Shown here: piece by piece, positions 1 through 8,931 of the stretch
Layout: each line of letters opens with the position of its first letter
Position numbering within the stretch: position 1 is the first letter of the stretch
Assembly: GCF_039543245.1 (NCBI RefSeq)
Contig: NZ_BAABJJ010000001.1
Coordinates: forward strand, 124,001 to 188,000
Length of the DNA: 64,000 bases
Origin: Algibacter_G agarivorans
GTDB lineage: Bacteria; Bacteroidota; Bacteroidia; Flavobacteriales; Flavobacteriaceae
Direction: 5' to 3'
The notes under the pieces: model-generated
What the model saw: only the letters and a program-made list of their open reading frames with translations
Told to the model about the DNA's origin: nothing
Database searches by the model: none
Made by a program: the position numbers and the translations under genes

Positions 1-2788
1 CATATAAAAAACCAGTATGATTATATTGCCATACACTGGAAAGTCCACTTACTTCGTTATGATCATGAAAAAGCCTTGGTTGTTCAGTAACATCACCTGG
101 ATTTCTCCATCTGTCATATATATCCGTTCTCACGTTTGATGAATTATTTCCGTCAATAAATGTTCCTAAAGCTCTTTTTGCATAACTGTCGTAAATATTA
201 CCTCCAATGGTAAATACAAAGTCGGTATCCAAGCCCCAGTTTTTATACTTAAACTTATTACCAAATCCGCCTGTTGCATCTGGAATAACAGAACCTGCTG
301 AAACCCTATTGGCAAGATCGAAAGTTTTGGTTTCATTTCCTGCTTTATCCAAGAAAATTGGCAAACCATCTGTAGAATCCACTCTAGCAAAACGAACTAA
401 ATAGTTGGTTCCAATAGGCTGTCCTTCTATAACACGGGTATCATTAAATCCACCTTCTAATAAATCTGGACTTACACCTCCTAAGCTAATTAACTTATTG
501 GCGTTATGTGCTATATTAAAAGTCGTTGTCCAAGAAAAATTATCATTGACTACATTTTTAGAGGTAAAATTAAATTCAATACCCTTGTTTTCAATTTCAG
601 CAGCATTTATCCATAGACTTTCTCCAAATCCTGAAGATGGAATTTGAAATAAATCCAATAATACATCTTTAGATTTTTTGTAATATCCAGATAACTCAGT
701 TTCAATACGGTTATTAAACAAGTTTAATTCAATTCCGAAATCTACCGTTTGAGCCGTTTCCCATTTTAAATCTGGGTTGTCCAGTCTAATAATAGATTTA
801 TATTCATTACCTAAATAATTAGTCCCTGAATTTGGAATACTATAAGCACCAAATCTTGAATCATTTCCTATTTCGGAGTTACCCGTTATACCATAGGATG
901 TTTTAATTTTCAATAAACTTATAGCATCACTATTCGCTACAAAACCATGCTGAGAAAAATTATAGGCCGCAGAGACTGTTGGAAAAAACCCATATCTGTT
1001 ATTTTCCCCAAAACGAGATGAACCATCAAGTCTTGCAAGCGCCATTAAATCAAGCGCATCATTATATGAATAATTAATACGTCCAAAATAAGAAGCAAAA
1101 GAATAAGCTGTTTTACCAGTGCTTTCTCTAGAATAATCAGGCGCATCCGATTCATAAAGTGGCACAGGACTATTTATGTGCCCTTGTGGATCTCCAAATT
1201 TATATAACAATCGCTCACTACGTTGGTATTCTGTACCTAGTAAAAAGTTAAAAGCATGTTTATCATTAAGATCCCAAAGGTATGAAGCCGTAAAATTCGT
1301 ATTGTAATTAGTTACAAAAAATGGGTTTGCAGAAGCATAGGTGTTTTGTTCTTCTTCTGGTTTGCCAGCAATTCTGTCTACCTCAATAGATTGCCAGTAA
1401 TAATCTCTAAAATCCATATAATCCAAAGACCCTGTGGCTCTTAAATAAAGATTGTCTATAGGTTGAAAATCAACAGCAATAGAATTTATAGTCCGCATTT
1501 CTTCAGACCGTCTATCTCTATATTCCAATTCCACTAATGGATTCCCAAACGTGTTATCTATGTCCCCATTGTCTTGATAAGGTGAATAAAAGGGTAACGT
1601 AAAGCTTTGTGCATTTCTCCACGTATCGTTAATGTTTACCTTATCGTAAACCCCTTTTGTTAATGAAGTATTTAAACCAATTTTTAAATTTTTGAGTATT
1701 TGATAATCTAAATTGAAACGCCCACTTAACCTTTTATATTCATCATTTTTAATAAAGGATTCTGTATCATCATAAGACAAGTTTGCATAAGTTTTTAGTT
1801 TTTCAGTTCCATAATTTACAGAAAAACTATGTCTGTTAGAAAACCCGGTTTTAGTGACCAAATCTATCCAATCAGTATTGGTGTTTAGGGCATCTTCCCA
1901 AGAAATATTCCTAGGCAAAGGCACTAAACCTGTATTGCCATCATTTTCCCAAGCTTCTTGATACACTTGTAACAATTGCTTATTATTCAATACTTTTGGT
2001 TTGTACGTTGGGTCAGAAGTTGAAACGCTTCCTGTATAAGAAAATTTCAAACCTTCTTTACCTCTTTTGGTTTTAATTAAAATAACACCATTAGCACCTC
2101 TAGAACCATAAATTCCGGCAGCGGCAGCATCTTTTAAAACTTCAATACTCTCAATGTCATTTTGGTTTAATGACGCTAATGGGTTATTGTTTTGTCCGTT
2201 AGAATCGCCTTGTAAAAAATAATCCTGTGTAATAGGGATACCATCAATAACATATAAAGGATCACCACCAGCCGAGATTGAGGAAATACCTCTAACTCTA
2301 ACCACATTTGAAGAACCTGCTAACCCAGAACCCTGGATTACCTGAACCCCAGCTGCTTTTCCTTGCAACGCCGCATCAATAGAAGATACAGGATTATCCT
2401 TTAAGTCTTCACCATTTACACGCACAGCACTTCCAAGAATTTTACTTTTCTTCTGAACACCGTAACCAATAATCACGATTTCATCCAGTTGGGCAGCGTC
2501 TTCATCCATCTGCACATTTAATGTAGCCTGACCATTATAAGTTATTTCTTTAAGTTGATATCCAACGTAAGAGAATACAATGACATCTCCCTTTTTCACG
2601 TCAATTTGATAATTCCCATCAAAATCCGTTGCAGTTCCTGTTGCAGTGCCCTTTATAACGACATTTACTCCAGGAAGTGGTATGGATGTGGATTGCTCTG
2701 TTACCGTTCCTTTTACAGTTGTTTGCCCAAACATGAATGTCGGTGCAAAAAACAGAAAAAACAGTAAACTATTAATAATTGTCTTCAT
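1..2788 (-). CDS. susC: SusC-like TonB-dependent outer-membrane receptor (C-terminus beyond window)
   Basis: This is the outer-membrane beta-barrel transporter that imports oligosaccharides with a SusD partner and TonB energy. The frame is open from the ATG at 2788 to the left edge, about 929 codons, so the last part of the barrel is missing. Residues 1-22 form a signal peptide (MKTIINSLLFFLFFAPTFMF, then GQ). A carboxypeptidase-D-regulatory-like domain follows at about 25-105, then the TonB plug with the typical segments VIDGIPIT, GIYGSRGANGVILIKTK and later FGENNRYGFFPTVSAAYNFS. I translated samples near the start, middle and left end and all stayed in one frame. A susD gene would be expected just left of the window. 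It diverges from a LacI-type regulator and an alpha-glucan operon, so maltodextrin is the inferred substrate. Confidence 0.95.
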   Translation of the reverse strand, partial: MKTIINSLLFFLFFAPTFMFGQTTVKGTVTEQSTSIPLPGVNVVIKGTATGTATDFDGNYQIDVKKGDVIVFSYVGYQLKEITYNGQATLNVQMDEDAAQLDEIVIIGYGVQKKSKILGSAVRVNGEDLKDNPVSSIDAALQGKAAGVQVIQGSGLAGSSNVVRVRGISSISAGGDPLYVIDGIPITQDYFLQGDSNGQNNNPLASLNQNDIESIEVLKDAAAAGIYGSRGANGVILIKTKRGKEGLKFSYTGSVSTSDPTYKPKVLNNKQLLQVYQEAWENDGNTGLVPLPRNISWEDALNTNTDWIDLVTKTGFSNRHSFSVNYGTEKLKTYANLSYDDTESFIKNDEYKRLSGRFNLDYQILKNLKIGLNTSLTKGVYDKVNINDTWRNAQSFTLPFYSPYQDNGDIDNTFGNPLVELEYRDRRSEEMRTINSIAVDFQPIDNLYLRATGSLDYMDFRDYYWQSIEVDRIAGKPEEEQNTYASANPFFVTNYNTNFTASYLWDLNDKHAFNFLLGTEYQRSERLLYKFGDPQGHINSPVPLYESDAPDYSRESTGKTAYSFASYFGRINYSYNDALDLMALARLDGSSRFGENNRYGFFPTVSAAYNFSQHGFVANSDAISLLKIKTSYGITGNSEIGNDSRFGAYSIPNSGTNYLGNEYKSIIRLDNPDLKWETAQTVDFGIELNLFNNRIETELSGYYKKSKDVLLDLFQIPSSGFGESLWINAAEIENKGIEFNFTSKNVVNDNFSWTTTFNIAHNANKLISLGGVSPDLLEGGFNDTRVIEGQPIGTNYLVRFARVDSTDGLPIFLDKAGNETKTFDLANRVSAGSVIPDATGGFGNKFKYKNWGLDTDFVFTIGGNIYDSYAKRALGTFIDGNNSSNVRTDIYDRWRNPGDVTEQPRLFHDHNEVSGLSSVWQYNHTGFLY

Positions 2789-2824
2789 ACAAATTAGTTT
2801 AATTAATGTGTCATTTAAGTTTAA

Positions 2825-2841
2825 TTATATTTTCACTTCTC
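2825..2841 (+). repeat. 17-bp repeat shared by both leaders of the glucan locus, copy 1
   Basis: TTATATTTTCACTTCTC occurs here, in the presumed 5' leader of susC, and again identically at 4285-4301 in the leader of the MFS gene. Both copies have the same plus-strand orientation although the two genes are divergent. A shared regulatory site is possible; the role is unknown. Confidence 0.5.
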
Positions 2842-2845
2842 GCAT

Positions 2846-2878
2846 CAAAACTATGTAAAGAAATTGTTAAGAAGCAAT
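2846..2878 (-). promoter_or_regulatory. Predicted susC promoter (Bacteroidota -33/-7 type)
   Basis: On the minus strand TAGTTTTG (2846-2853) matches the Bacteroidota -7 consensus TAnnTTTG. ATTG (2875-2878), 21 nt further upstream, is a 3/4 match to the -33 TTTG. Transcription would start near 2840, giving a leader of about 50 nt. The promoter itself is a motif match only. Confidence 0.55.
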
Positions 2879-2898
2879 TTTATATTACGAAATATTTA

Positions 2899-2914
2899 AC
2901 GAAAACGTTTTCGT
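2899..2914. promoter_or_regulatory. Perfect 16-bp palindromic LacI-family operator
   Basis: ACGAAAACGTTTTCGT is a perfect inverted repeat with a central CG, the classic form of LacI/GalR-family operators. It lies in the 344-bp divergent region between susC and the LacI-type regulator gene. Its centre is about 66 bp upstream of the predicted susC start site, upstream of the -33 element. That is a position more typical of activation, or of control of the regulator gene itself, than of simple occlusion of the susC promoter. Assignment to the neighbouring regulator is inferred. Confidence 0.7.
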
Positions 2915-3132
2915 GTTGACAACTTTTAAGTTTTTACCTGTAATAATGAGAAATACTCATTTTAAACCCTACTTTAAATAATCGGATATCTTTACTAAAA
3001 CAATATAATAATTGTTACTTTAGAGGGCATTTATAGATTATGAAAATGACTTGTAAAAATTATTAAAATTATTGAAGATGTTTAATAACTAATTACATCT
3101 GCCCCATAAAGAACCTTAAGATTAAAAAAAAG

Positions 3133-4206
3133 ATGAAAAGAAAGATAACATTAAAGCAAATTGCAAAAGAACTGGATGTCTCTATCTCAACGGTTTCCAA
3201 AGCATTAAGCAATAGCAAAGAAATCAGTGAAGACACCACGCAAAAAATACAGGCCTTTGCCAAACTTTACCACTACAAGCCCAACAATATTGCTCTTAGT
3301 TTAAAGAATAGAAAAACTAAAACTATCGGGATTTTAATCCCTGAAATCGTTCATCATTTTTTTTCAACGGTAATTCGAGGCATTGAACGCGTTGCAAATC
3401 GTCGGGGATATAATGTCATCGTTGGACTGTCTAATGAGTCGTTTACCAAAGAAATCATTAACATGGAAATGCTTGCCAATGGTAGCATTGACGGGTTTAT
3501 TCTATCCATTTCTAAAGAAACATTACTCAAGCAAGATTACCATCACTTTAACGCCACTATTAACCAAGGGATGCCCATAGTCATGTTTGATAGGGTAGTA
3601 AATGAAGTGGATTGTGATAAAGTAATTGTTGATGACTTTAACGGCGCAGTTAAAGCGGTTAAGAAATTAGTCGAAAACGAGTGCAAAAATATAGCCTTAA
3701 TAACCACCATGGACTATGTTAGTGTAGGCAGACTAAGAACTCAAGGATATTTAGAAGCCCTACAAAACAGTGGTATTGTTGCAGATTCCAACTTGATATT
3801 AAAGATTGACGATAGTTTAGATGTTGAAAATAATCTTGAGGTTTTAGAAACCGAAATAGCCCATTTTTTTAAATCAAATCCAAATATTGATGGCGTATTT
3901 GCCGTAAATGAGCTCTATGCGGTATCTGCTATGAAAGTTGCTAGAAAACTCGGATTTAAAATTCCTGATGACATGCAATTTATAGGGTTTACAGATGGTG
4001 TACTTTCAAAACATGCCACTCCTAGTTTAACAACAGTGAGCCAACATGGTCAAAAAATAGGGGAACAATCTGCAAATTTATTGATTGATAGATTAGAAGC
4101 TGAAGACGCTGAAACCGAACAATACTTCACAAACAACGAGAAAAAACGTGACTTTATAAAGATGGTCATTGAGACCGAAATTATTGAAAGAGAATCCACT
4201 AAATAG
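3133..4206 (+). CDS. LacI-family transcriptional regulator of the alpha-glucan locus
   Basis: A 357-residue LacI/GalR regulator. The N-terminal helix-turn-helix is at about residues 5-25 (TLKQIAKELDVSISTVSKAL). The hinge helix follows at about 48-60 (YKPNNIALSLKNR). The rest is a periplasmic-binding-protein-like effector domain (IGILIPEIVHHFFSTVIRGI, later GVFAVNELYAVSAMKVARKL and IGFTDG). It sits between divergent susC and the transporter/phosphorylase operon, so control of maltodextrin use is likely. Classical Bacteroides sus loci use SusR, a different family, so this is the LacI-type arrangement. The 16-bp palindrome at 2899-2914 is its probable operator. The start follows an A-rich leader without a clear Shine-Dalgarno, as is usual in this phylum. 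Confidence 0.93.
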   Translation: MKRKITLKQIAKELDVSISTVSKALSNSKEISEDTTQKIQAFAKLYHYKPNNIALSLKNRKTKTIGILIPEIVHHFFSTVIRGIERVANRRGYNVIVGLSNESFTKEIINMEMLANGSIDGFILSISKETLLKQDYHHFNATINQGMPIVMFDRVVNEVDCDKVIVDDFNGAVKAVKKLVENECKNIALITTMDYVSVGRLRTQGYLEALQNSGIVADSNLILKIDDSLDVENNLEVLETEIAHFFKSNPNIDGVFAVNELYAVSAMKVARKLGFKIPDDMQFIGFTDGVLSKHATPSLTTVSQHGQKIGEQSANLLIDRLEAEDAETEQYFTNNEKKRDFIKMVIETEIIERESTK

Positions 4207-4261
4207 TTTCGTGTAAAATTATTGGCAAAATATTTTTATTAGGAAAAACAAAATTCTTTTA

Positions 4262-4269
4262 TATCTTTG
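4262..4269 (+). promoter_or_regulatory. Predicted -7 box for the MFS/phosphorylase operon
   Basis: TATCTTTG matches TAnnTTTG exactly, 137 nt before the transporter start. The -33 element is weak. No copy of the 16-bp palindrome is visible in this intergenic region, but the second copy of the 17-bp repeat (4285-4301) is just downstream. Confidence 0.4.
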
Positions 4270-4284
4270 ATTCGAAATCAAAAC

Positions 4285-4301
4285 TTATATTTTCACTTCT
4301 C
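4285..4301 (+). repeat. 17-bp repeat shared by both leaders of the glucan locus, copy 2
   Basis: Identical to 2825-2841 (TTATATTTTCACTTCTC). It lies about 15 nt after the predicted start site of the transporter operon. Confidence 0.5.
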
Positions 4302-4405
4302 ATAATAAGTTTTGATAAGTAGTATCGATTAGAATTATTGATTTTTTATATTTTAATTGATATAAAACCGCTTATCAAATAGTATTCATTTAAACATACT
4401 ATTTA

Positions 4406-5767
4406 ATGGAAAAGCGCAGATTAAGCTTCTGGCAAATTTGGAACATGAGTTTCGGATTTCTGGGGATACAAATGGGGTTCGCCCTTCAAAATGCCAACGC
4501 AAGTAGGATACTTCAAATTTTCGGAGCCGATGTTCACGAACTATCATGGTTTTGGATAATTGCGCCTTTAATGGGCTTAATTGTTCAACCCATCATTGGG
4601 CATTATAGTGATAAAACTTGGGGACGATTTGGCAGACGAAAACCTTACTTTTTAGTTGGTGCCATTCTAGCATCCATAGGTTTAGTCCTCATGCCACAAG
4701 CAGATATTTTTATAGCTTTTTTACCAGCACTTTGGGTTGGAGCAGGCATGCTTATGATTATGGATGCCTCTTTCAATATTGCTATGGAGCCCTTCCGCGC
4801 GTTAGTTGGTGATAATTTAAGAACAGACCAACGTACTTTAGGATTTAGTGTACAAACCGCTTTAATTGGTTTTGGGGCAGTTATTGGGTCATGGCTACCT
4901 TATGCATTGACTAATTGGTTTGGGGTATCTAACGAAACTACCGAAGGCACTGTACCATTTAATTTGATTCTATCTTTCATTATTGGTGCCATCATTTTAA
5001 TTATTTCAATTTTGGTAACCGTTTTAACAACTAAGGAATACTCCCCTGAGGAATTAGAGGGTTTTGAAGATGAACAAGCACATTCTGACACTATAATTAT
5101 AGATGGTGAAGAAGAAAAATCTAGCTTGATGGATATTTTTGAGGACTTCAAAAAAATGCCAACAACCATGCGTCAGTTAAGCTGGGTACAATTCTTTTCA
5201 TGGTTTGGTCTTTTTGGCATGTGGGTATTTGCAACACCTGCAATTGCGCAACACATTTACGGTTTACCACATACCGACAGCAGTAGTTCCGCCTATCAAG
5301 ATGCAGGAGATTGGATAGGAATTCTTTTTGGTGTTTACAACCTAGTTTCTGCGTTTTATGCCTTTGCATTACCTTATATAGCTAAAAATATTGGGCGCAA
5401 AAAAACACATTCCATATCCCTTATTATTGGTGGCCTAGGTCTATTATCTATCTACATCATGCCAGATAAAAACTGGCTTATTGTTTCTATGATAGGTGTG
5501 GGAATTGCCTGGGCAAGTATTTTAGCAATGCCTTATGCTATTTTAGCAGGATCTATTTCACCAAAGAAAATGGGAGTTTATATGGGGATATTTAATTTCT
5601 TCATAGTAATTCCTCAAATAATTAATGCCTTAATTGGTGGCCCACTTGTAAAGTATGCTTACGGCAATCATGCCATATTTGCTCTAATGATGAGTGGTGT
5701 TAGTTTTTTAATTGCAGCATCTTTAGTGTATAAAGTTAAAGATGTTGACGATGTAATTCAATCATAA
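4406..5767 (+). CDS. MFS sugar symporter, probably maltose/maltodextrin uptake
   Basis: A 453-residue inner-membrane MFS carrier of the sucrose/maltose (SLC45/GPH-like) type with about 12 membrane segments. The family loop motif between helices 2 and 3 is visible as SDKTWGRFGRRKPYFLVG. A charged cytoplasmic loop (about residues 212-250, EEKSSLMDIFEDFKKMP) separates the two halves. It is the first gene of an operon whose next gene begins 5 nt after its stop. The order transporter, beta-phosphoglucomutase, GH65 phosphorylase implies entry of an unphosphorylated alpha-glucose disaccharide that is split phosphorolytically inside the cell. Substrate is inferred from context. Confidence 0.9.
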   Translation: MEKRRLSFWQIWNMSFGFLGIQMGFALQNANASRILQIFGADVHELSWFWIIAPLMGLIVQPIIGHYSDKTWGRFGRRKPYFLVGAILASIGLVLMPQADIFIAFLPALWVGAGMLMIMDASFNIAMEPFRALVGDNLRTDQRTLGFSVQTALIGFGAVIGSWLPYALTNWFGVSNETTEGTVPFNLILSFIIGAIILIISILVTVLTTKEYSPEELEGFEDEQAHSDTIIIDGEEEKSSLMDIFEDFKKMPTTMRQLSWVQFFSWFGLFGMWVFATPAIAQHIYGLPHTDSSSSAYQDAGDWIGILFGVYNLVSAFYAFALPYIAKNIGRKKTHSISLIIGGLGLLSIYIMPDKNWLIVSMIGVGIAWASILAMPYAILAGSISPKKMGVYMGIFNFFIVIPQIINALIGGPLVKYAYGNHAIFALMMSGVSFLIAASLVYKVKDVDDVIQS

Positions 5768-5772
5768 ATAAC

Positions 5773-6426
5773 ATGAACAAAATAGGAGTCATATTCGATT
5801 TAGACGGCGTTATCGTCGACACTGCAAAATATCATTTTTTAGCATGGAAAAACCTAGCGAATCATTTAGGATTTGAGTTTACCGAAGCGCATAACGAGCT
5901 TTTAAAAGGCGTTAGTCGTGTTAGGTCCTTAGAAATTCTTTTAGATATCGGAAAGGTTGAGCTTTCCGAAGAAAAAAAACAAGAGTTTCTAGTGAGTAAA
6001 AACGAAGAATACCTCAAGTACATCACCAAAATGGGACCTGAAGAAATTCTCCCAGGAGCAAAAGAGCTGCTAGATACTTTAGATAGTTTGGGAATTCATT
6101 ACGTATTGGGTTCTGCAAGTAAGAATGCACCATTAATTTTAAAGCAAGTTAATTTATTTGAAAGGTTTTCAGGAATTGTTGATGGAAACAGTGTCTCTAA
6201 AGCAAAACCAGACCCAGAAGTGTTTTTAATTGGCGCTAAAAAGCTAAATCTAAAACCTGAACAATGTATTGTTTTTGAAGATGCTATTGCAGGCGTAAAA
6301 GCTGCTAATACGGCAAATATGATATCTATCGGCATTGGAGATAAACAAACACTTCATAAAGCCGATTATAACTTTAATGATTTAACTGAAGTTAATTCAA
6401 GTTTTATCAAGGAATTAATTAATTAA
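5773..6426 (+). CDS. pgmB: Beta-phosphoglucomutase
   Basis: A 217-residue HAD-superfamily enzyme that converts beta-D-glucose-1-phosphate to glucose-6-phosphate. Motif I is GVIFDLDGVIVDTAKYHFLA, with the nucleophile Asp and the acid/base Asp two residues on. A helical cap follows, then SASKNAP (motif II), the lysine of SKAKPDPEVF, and the metal-binding EDAIAGVKAA. Length equals the family norm of about 220. It lies between a sugar transporter and GH65, which releases exactly its substrate, so the assignment is firm. Confidence 0.95.
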   Translation: MNKIGVIFDLDGVIVDTAKYHFLAWKNLANHLGFEFTEAHNELLKGVSRVRSLEILLDIGKVELSEEKKQEFLVSKNEEYLKYITKMGPEEILPGAKELLDTLDSLGIHYVLGSASKNAPLILKQVNLFERFSGIVDGNSVSKAKPDPEVFLIGAKKLNLKPEQCIVFEDAIAGVKAANTANMISIGIGDKQTLHKADYNFNDLTEVNSSFIKELIN

Positions 6427-6582
6427 ATGAATTTATCATTCCTTCGAAGACAGGAATCTCATCATGTAAACAAAATTAAAACAGACTCCCTCCCGTCCCG
6501 ATAGCTATTGGGATTCAAGGAAATGACAAAAGGAAATAAATAGATTCCCTTCTTCAAGGGAATGACAAAGAAAACTGAAATA
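6427..6582. repeat. Intergenic short palindromic repeats upstream of GH65
   Basis: This 156-bp gap holds several small imperfect palindromes. CCCGATAGCTATTGGG (6497-6512) is followed by ATTCAAGGAA, and a second unit reads ATTCCCTTCTTCAAGGGAAT (6544-6563). The first resembles TTCCGATAGCTATCGGGATT at 30154-30173. They look like dispersed extragenic palindromes of flavobacterial genomes. The second unit runs through an ATG at 6562, which argues against that codon as the start of the next gene. Confidence 0.6.
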
Positions 6583-8892
6583 ATGAATCAAGATTATATT
6601 AAACCAAATAATTGGTCCATCATAGAAGAAGGTTTTGATGCAGAACATGTAAAATCTTCTGAAAGCTTATTTAGCTTAGGTAATGGCGCCATGGGGCAAC
6701 GTGCCAATTTTGAAGAACAGTATTCCGGCAACACATTTCAAGGAAGCTACATTGCAGGAGTATATTATCCTGACAAAACCAGAGTTGGCTGGTGGAAAAA
6801 TGGCTATCCTGAATATTTTGCAAAAGTATTAAATGCACCAAATTGGATTGGAATTAACGTAATAGTTAATGGCGAGCCATTGGATTTGTACACCTGTAAA
6901 TCTGTTGATAGTTTTAAACGAGAACTCAACATGGCAGAAGGCTGGTTGTCTAGACAATTTAAAGCAACCTTACCAAATGATGTACAGGTTGAAGTATCTG
7001 TGAAACGATTTTTAAGCTTAGATTTAGATGAAGTTGGAGCGATTCAATATAAAATAAAACCACTGAATAAAGATGCTGAAATTATTTTTCAACCTTATTT
7101 AGATTCAGGTATTACAAATGAAGATTCCAATTGGGATGATAAGTTTTGGGATACAACAGATGTAAGTCATTTGAATCATCAAGGTTTTATCGAAGCTAAA
7201 ACGATGAAAACCGATTTCCATACGTGTACATTCATGGAATCAAAAGTTTTCATTTCAGATAAACCAATTTTGGTTAATCATAATATAATAGCCGATTCAA
7301 ATCATGTGTCATTTAGTTATGCATACCCTGTAAAAAAAGGTGATACATATAGTATTCAAAAGTTTGGAGGTTATACCGTAGACAGAAATCATGATAAATC
7401 TAAATTAGTCAAAGTTGCAAAGCAGGTTTTAAAAACGGCAACAAAAAAAGGTTTCAATCAATTGCTTGAAGACCAAAAACAAGCGTGGTCTAAAATTTGG
7501 GACATGGCCGATATCACTATTAAAGGCGATATAAAAGCTCAACAAGGTATTCGGTTTAATATTTTCCAATTAAACCAAACCTATTTAGGTAAAGATTCCA
7601 GCCTAAACATAGGGCCTAAAGGATTTACTGGCGAAAAATATGGAGGCAGCACCTATTGGGATACAGAAGCCTATTGCATTCCTTTTTACATGGCTACCAA
7701 AGACCAAAATGTAGCCCGGTCATTATTAGAATACCGTTATAATCATTTAGAAAAAGCTATTGAAAATGCTGAAAAATTAGGCTTTAAAAATGGAGCAGCT
7801 TTATACCCAATGGTCACTATGAATGGGGAAGAATGCCATAATGAATGGGAGATTACCTTTGAAGAAATCCATAGAAATGGTGCTATAGCCTTCGCAATAT
7901 ATAATTATTACCGCTATACAGGAGATTATAGCTATATCCCAGAGAAAGGACTAGAAGTTTTAATTGGAATCTCACGTTTTTGGCAACAACGCGCCACATT
8001 TTCATCGGATAAAAACCAATACGTAATCCTTGGTGTAACTGGGCCTAATGAATATGAAAATAACGTAAATAACAACTGGTACACTAACTATTTGGCAAAA
8101 TGGTGTATTGATTATACACTAGAGCAAATTGAAAAAATTGAAACAGAATATGCTTCAGACTTTTCAAGAATAGCAAAAAAAGTGACATTGTCTAAAAAAG
8201 AATTAGCACTTTGGAAAGCCATTGCAGATAATATGTATTTCCCGTATTCAGAAAAACATCAAGTGTATTTACAGCAAGATGGTTTTTTAGATAAAGAATT
8301 AATTTCAGTTGAAGATTTACCCAAATCAGAAAGACCTATAAATCAAAAATGGAGTTGGGATAGAATCCTGCGCTCACCATATATCAAACAAGCCGATGTT
8401 CTACAAGGATTCTACTTTTTTGAAGACCAGTTTTCTGATGAAGCATTAGAGCGTCATTTTGATTTTTATGAACCATTTACAGTGCACGAAAGCTCATTAT
8501 CACCTTGTGTTCATAGCATTCAAGCTGCCAAATTAGATAGAATGGAACAAGCGTATACCTTCTATTTACGCACCTCAAGATTAGATTTAGATGATTACAA
8601 TAACGAAGTCCATGAAGGCCTGCACATCACATCTATGGCAGGAACATGGATGAGTATTGTTGAAGGTTTTGGTGGCATGAGAATTAAAGATGACACCCTA
8701 TCATTCACACCAAAAATCCCAAAACAATGGGAAGGTTATTCATTTAAAGTGAATTTTAGAAACCATATTTTAAAAGTTGACATCTCTCAAAAGCAAACGG
8801 ATTTCGAAATACTTTGTGGTGATAATCTTGAAATTCTTGTGAACGATAAACCATTATTACTAAAAAGCAAAGGGCTACATGCTGTAAGCTAA
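6583..8892 (+). CDS. GH65 family glycoside phosphorylase, probably maltose phosphorylase
   Basis: A cytoplasmic enzyme expected to split maltose with inorganic phosphate into glucose and beta-glucose-1-phosphate. I place the start at ATG 6583 (MNQDYIKPNNWSIIEEGFD, 769 residues). The alternative ATG at 6562 lies inside a palindromic repeat and adds only seven residues. An N-terminal beta-sandwich (to about 270) precedes the (alpha/alpha)6 barrel. GPNEYENNVNNNWYTNYLAK carries the family's general-acid Glu. No signal peptide is present. Context with pgmB and a symporter supports maltose over trehalose or kojibiose, which other GH65 members use. Confidence 0.92.
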   Translation: MNQDYIKPNNWSIIEEGFDAEHVKSSESLFSLGNGAMGQRANFEEQYSGNTFQGSYIAGVYYPDKTRVGWWKNGYPEYFAKVLNAPNWIGINVIVNGEPLDLYTCKSVDSFKRELNMAEGWLSRQFKATLPNDVQVEVSVKRFLSLDLDEVGAIQYKIKPLNKDAEIIFQPYLDSGITNEDSNWDDKFWDTTDVSHLNHQGFIEAKTMKTDFHTCTFMESKVFISDKPILVNHNIIADSNHVSFSYAYPVKKGDTYSIQKFGGYTVDRNHDKSKLVKVAKQVLKTATKKGFNQLLEDQKQAWSKIWDMADITIKGDIKAQQGIRFNIFQLNQTYLGKDSSLNIGPKGFTGEKYGGSTYWDTEAYCIPFYMATKDQNVARSLLEYRYNHLEKAIENAEKLGFKNGAALYPMVTMNGEECHNEWEITFEEIHRNGAIAFAIYNYYRYTGDYSYIPEKGLEVLIGISRFWQQRATFSSDKNQYVILGVTGPNEYENNVNNNWYTNYLAKWCIDYTLEQIEKIETEYASDFSRIAKKVTLSKKELALWKAIADNMYFPYSEKHQVYLQQDGFLDKELISVEDLPKSERPINQKWSWDRILRSPYIKQADVLQGFYFFEDQFSDEALERHFDFYEPFTVHESSLSPCVHSIQAAKLDRMEQAYTFYLRTSRLDLDDYNNEVHEGLHITSMAGTWMSIVEGFGGMRIKDDTLSFTPKIPKQWEGYSFKVNFRNHILKVDISQKQTDFEILCGDNLEILVNDKPLLLKSKGLHAVS

Positions 8893-8931
8893 TTAAGATT
8901 TTCAAACCATTATAATACTAAAATTAAAACC

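Noticed and set aside
6562..6582. ATG at 6562 as start of the GH65 gene
   Set aside because: The codon lies inside an extragenic palindrome, and the conserved N-terminus begins at the ATG at 6583.
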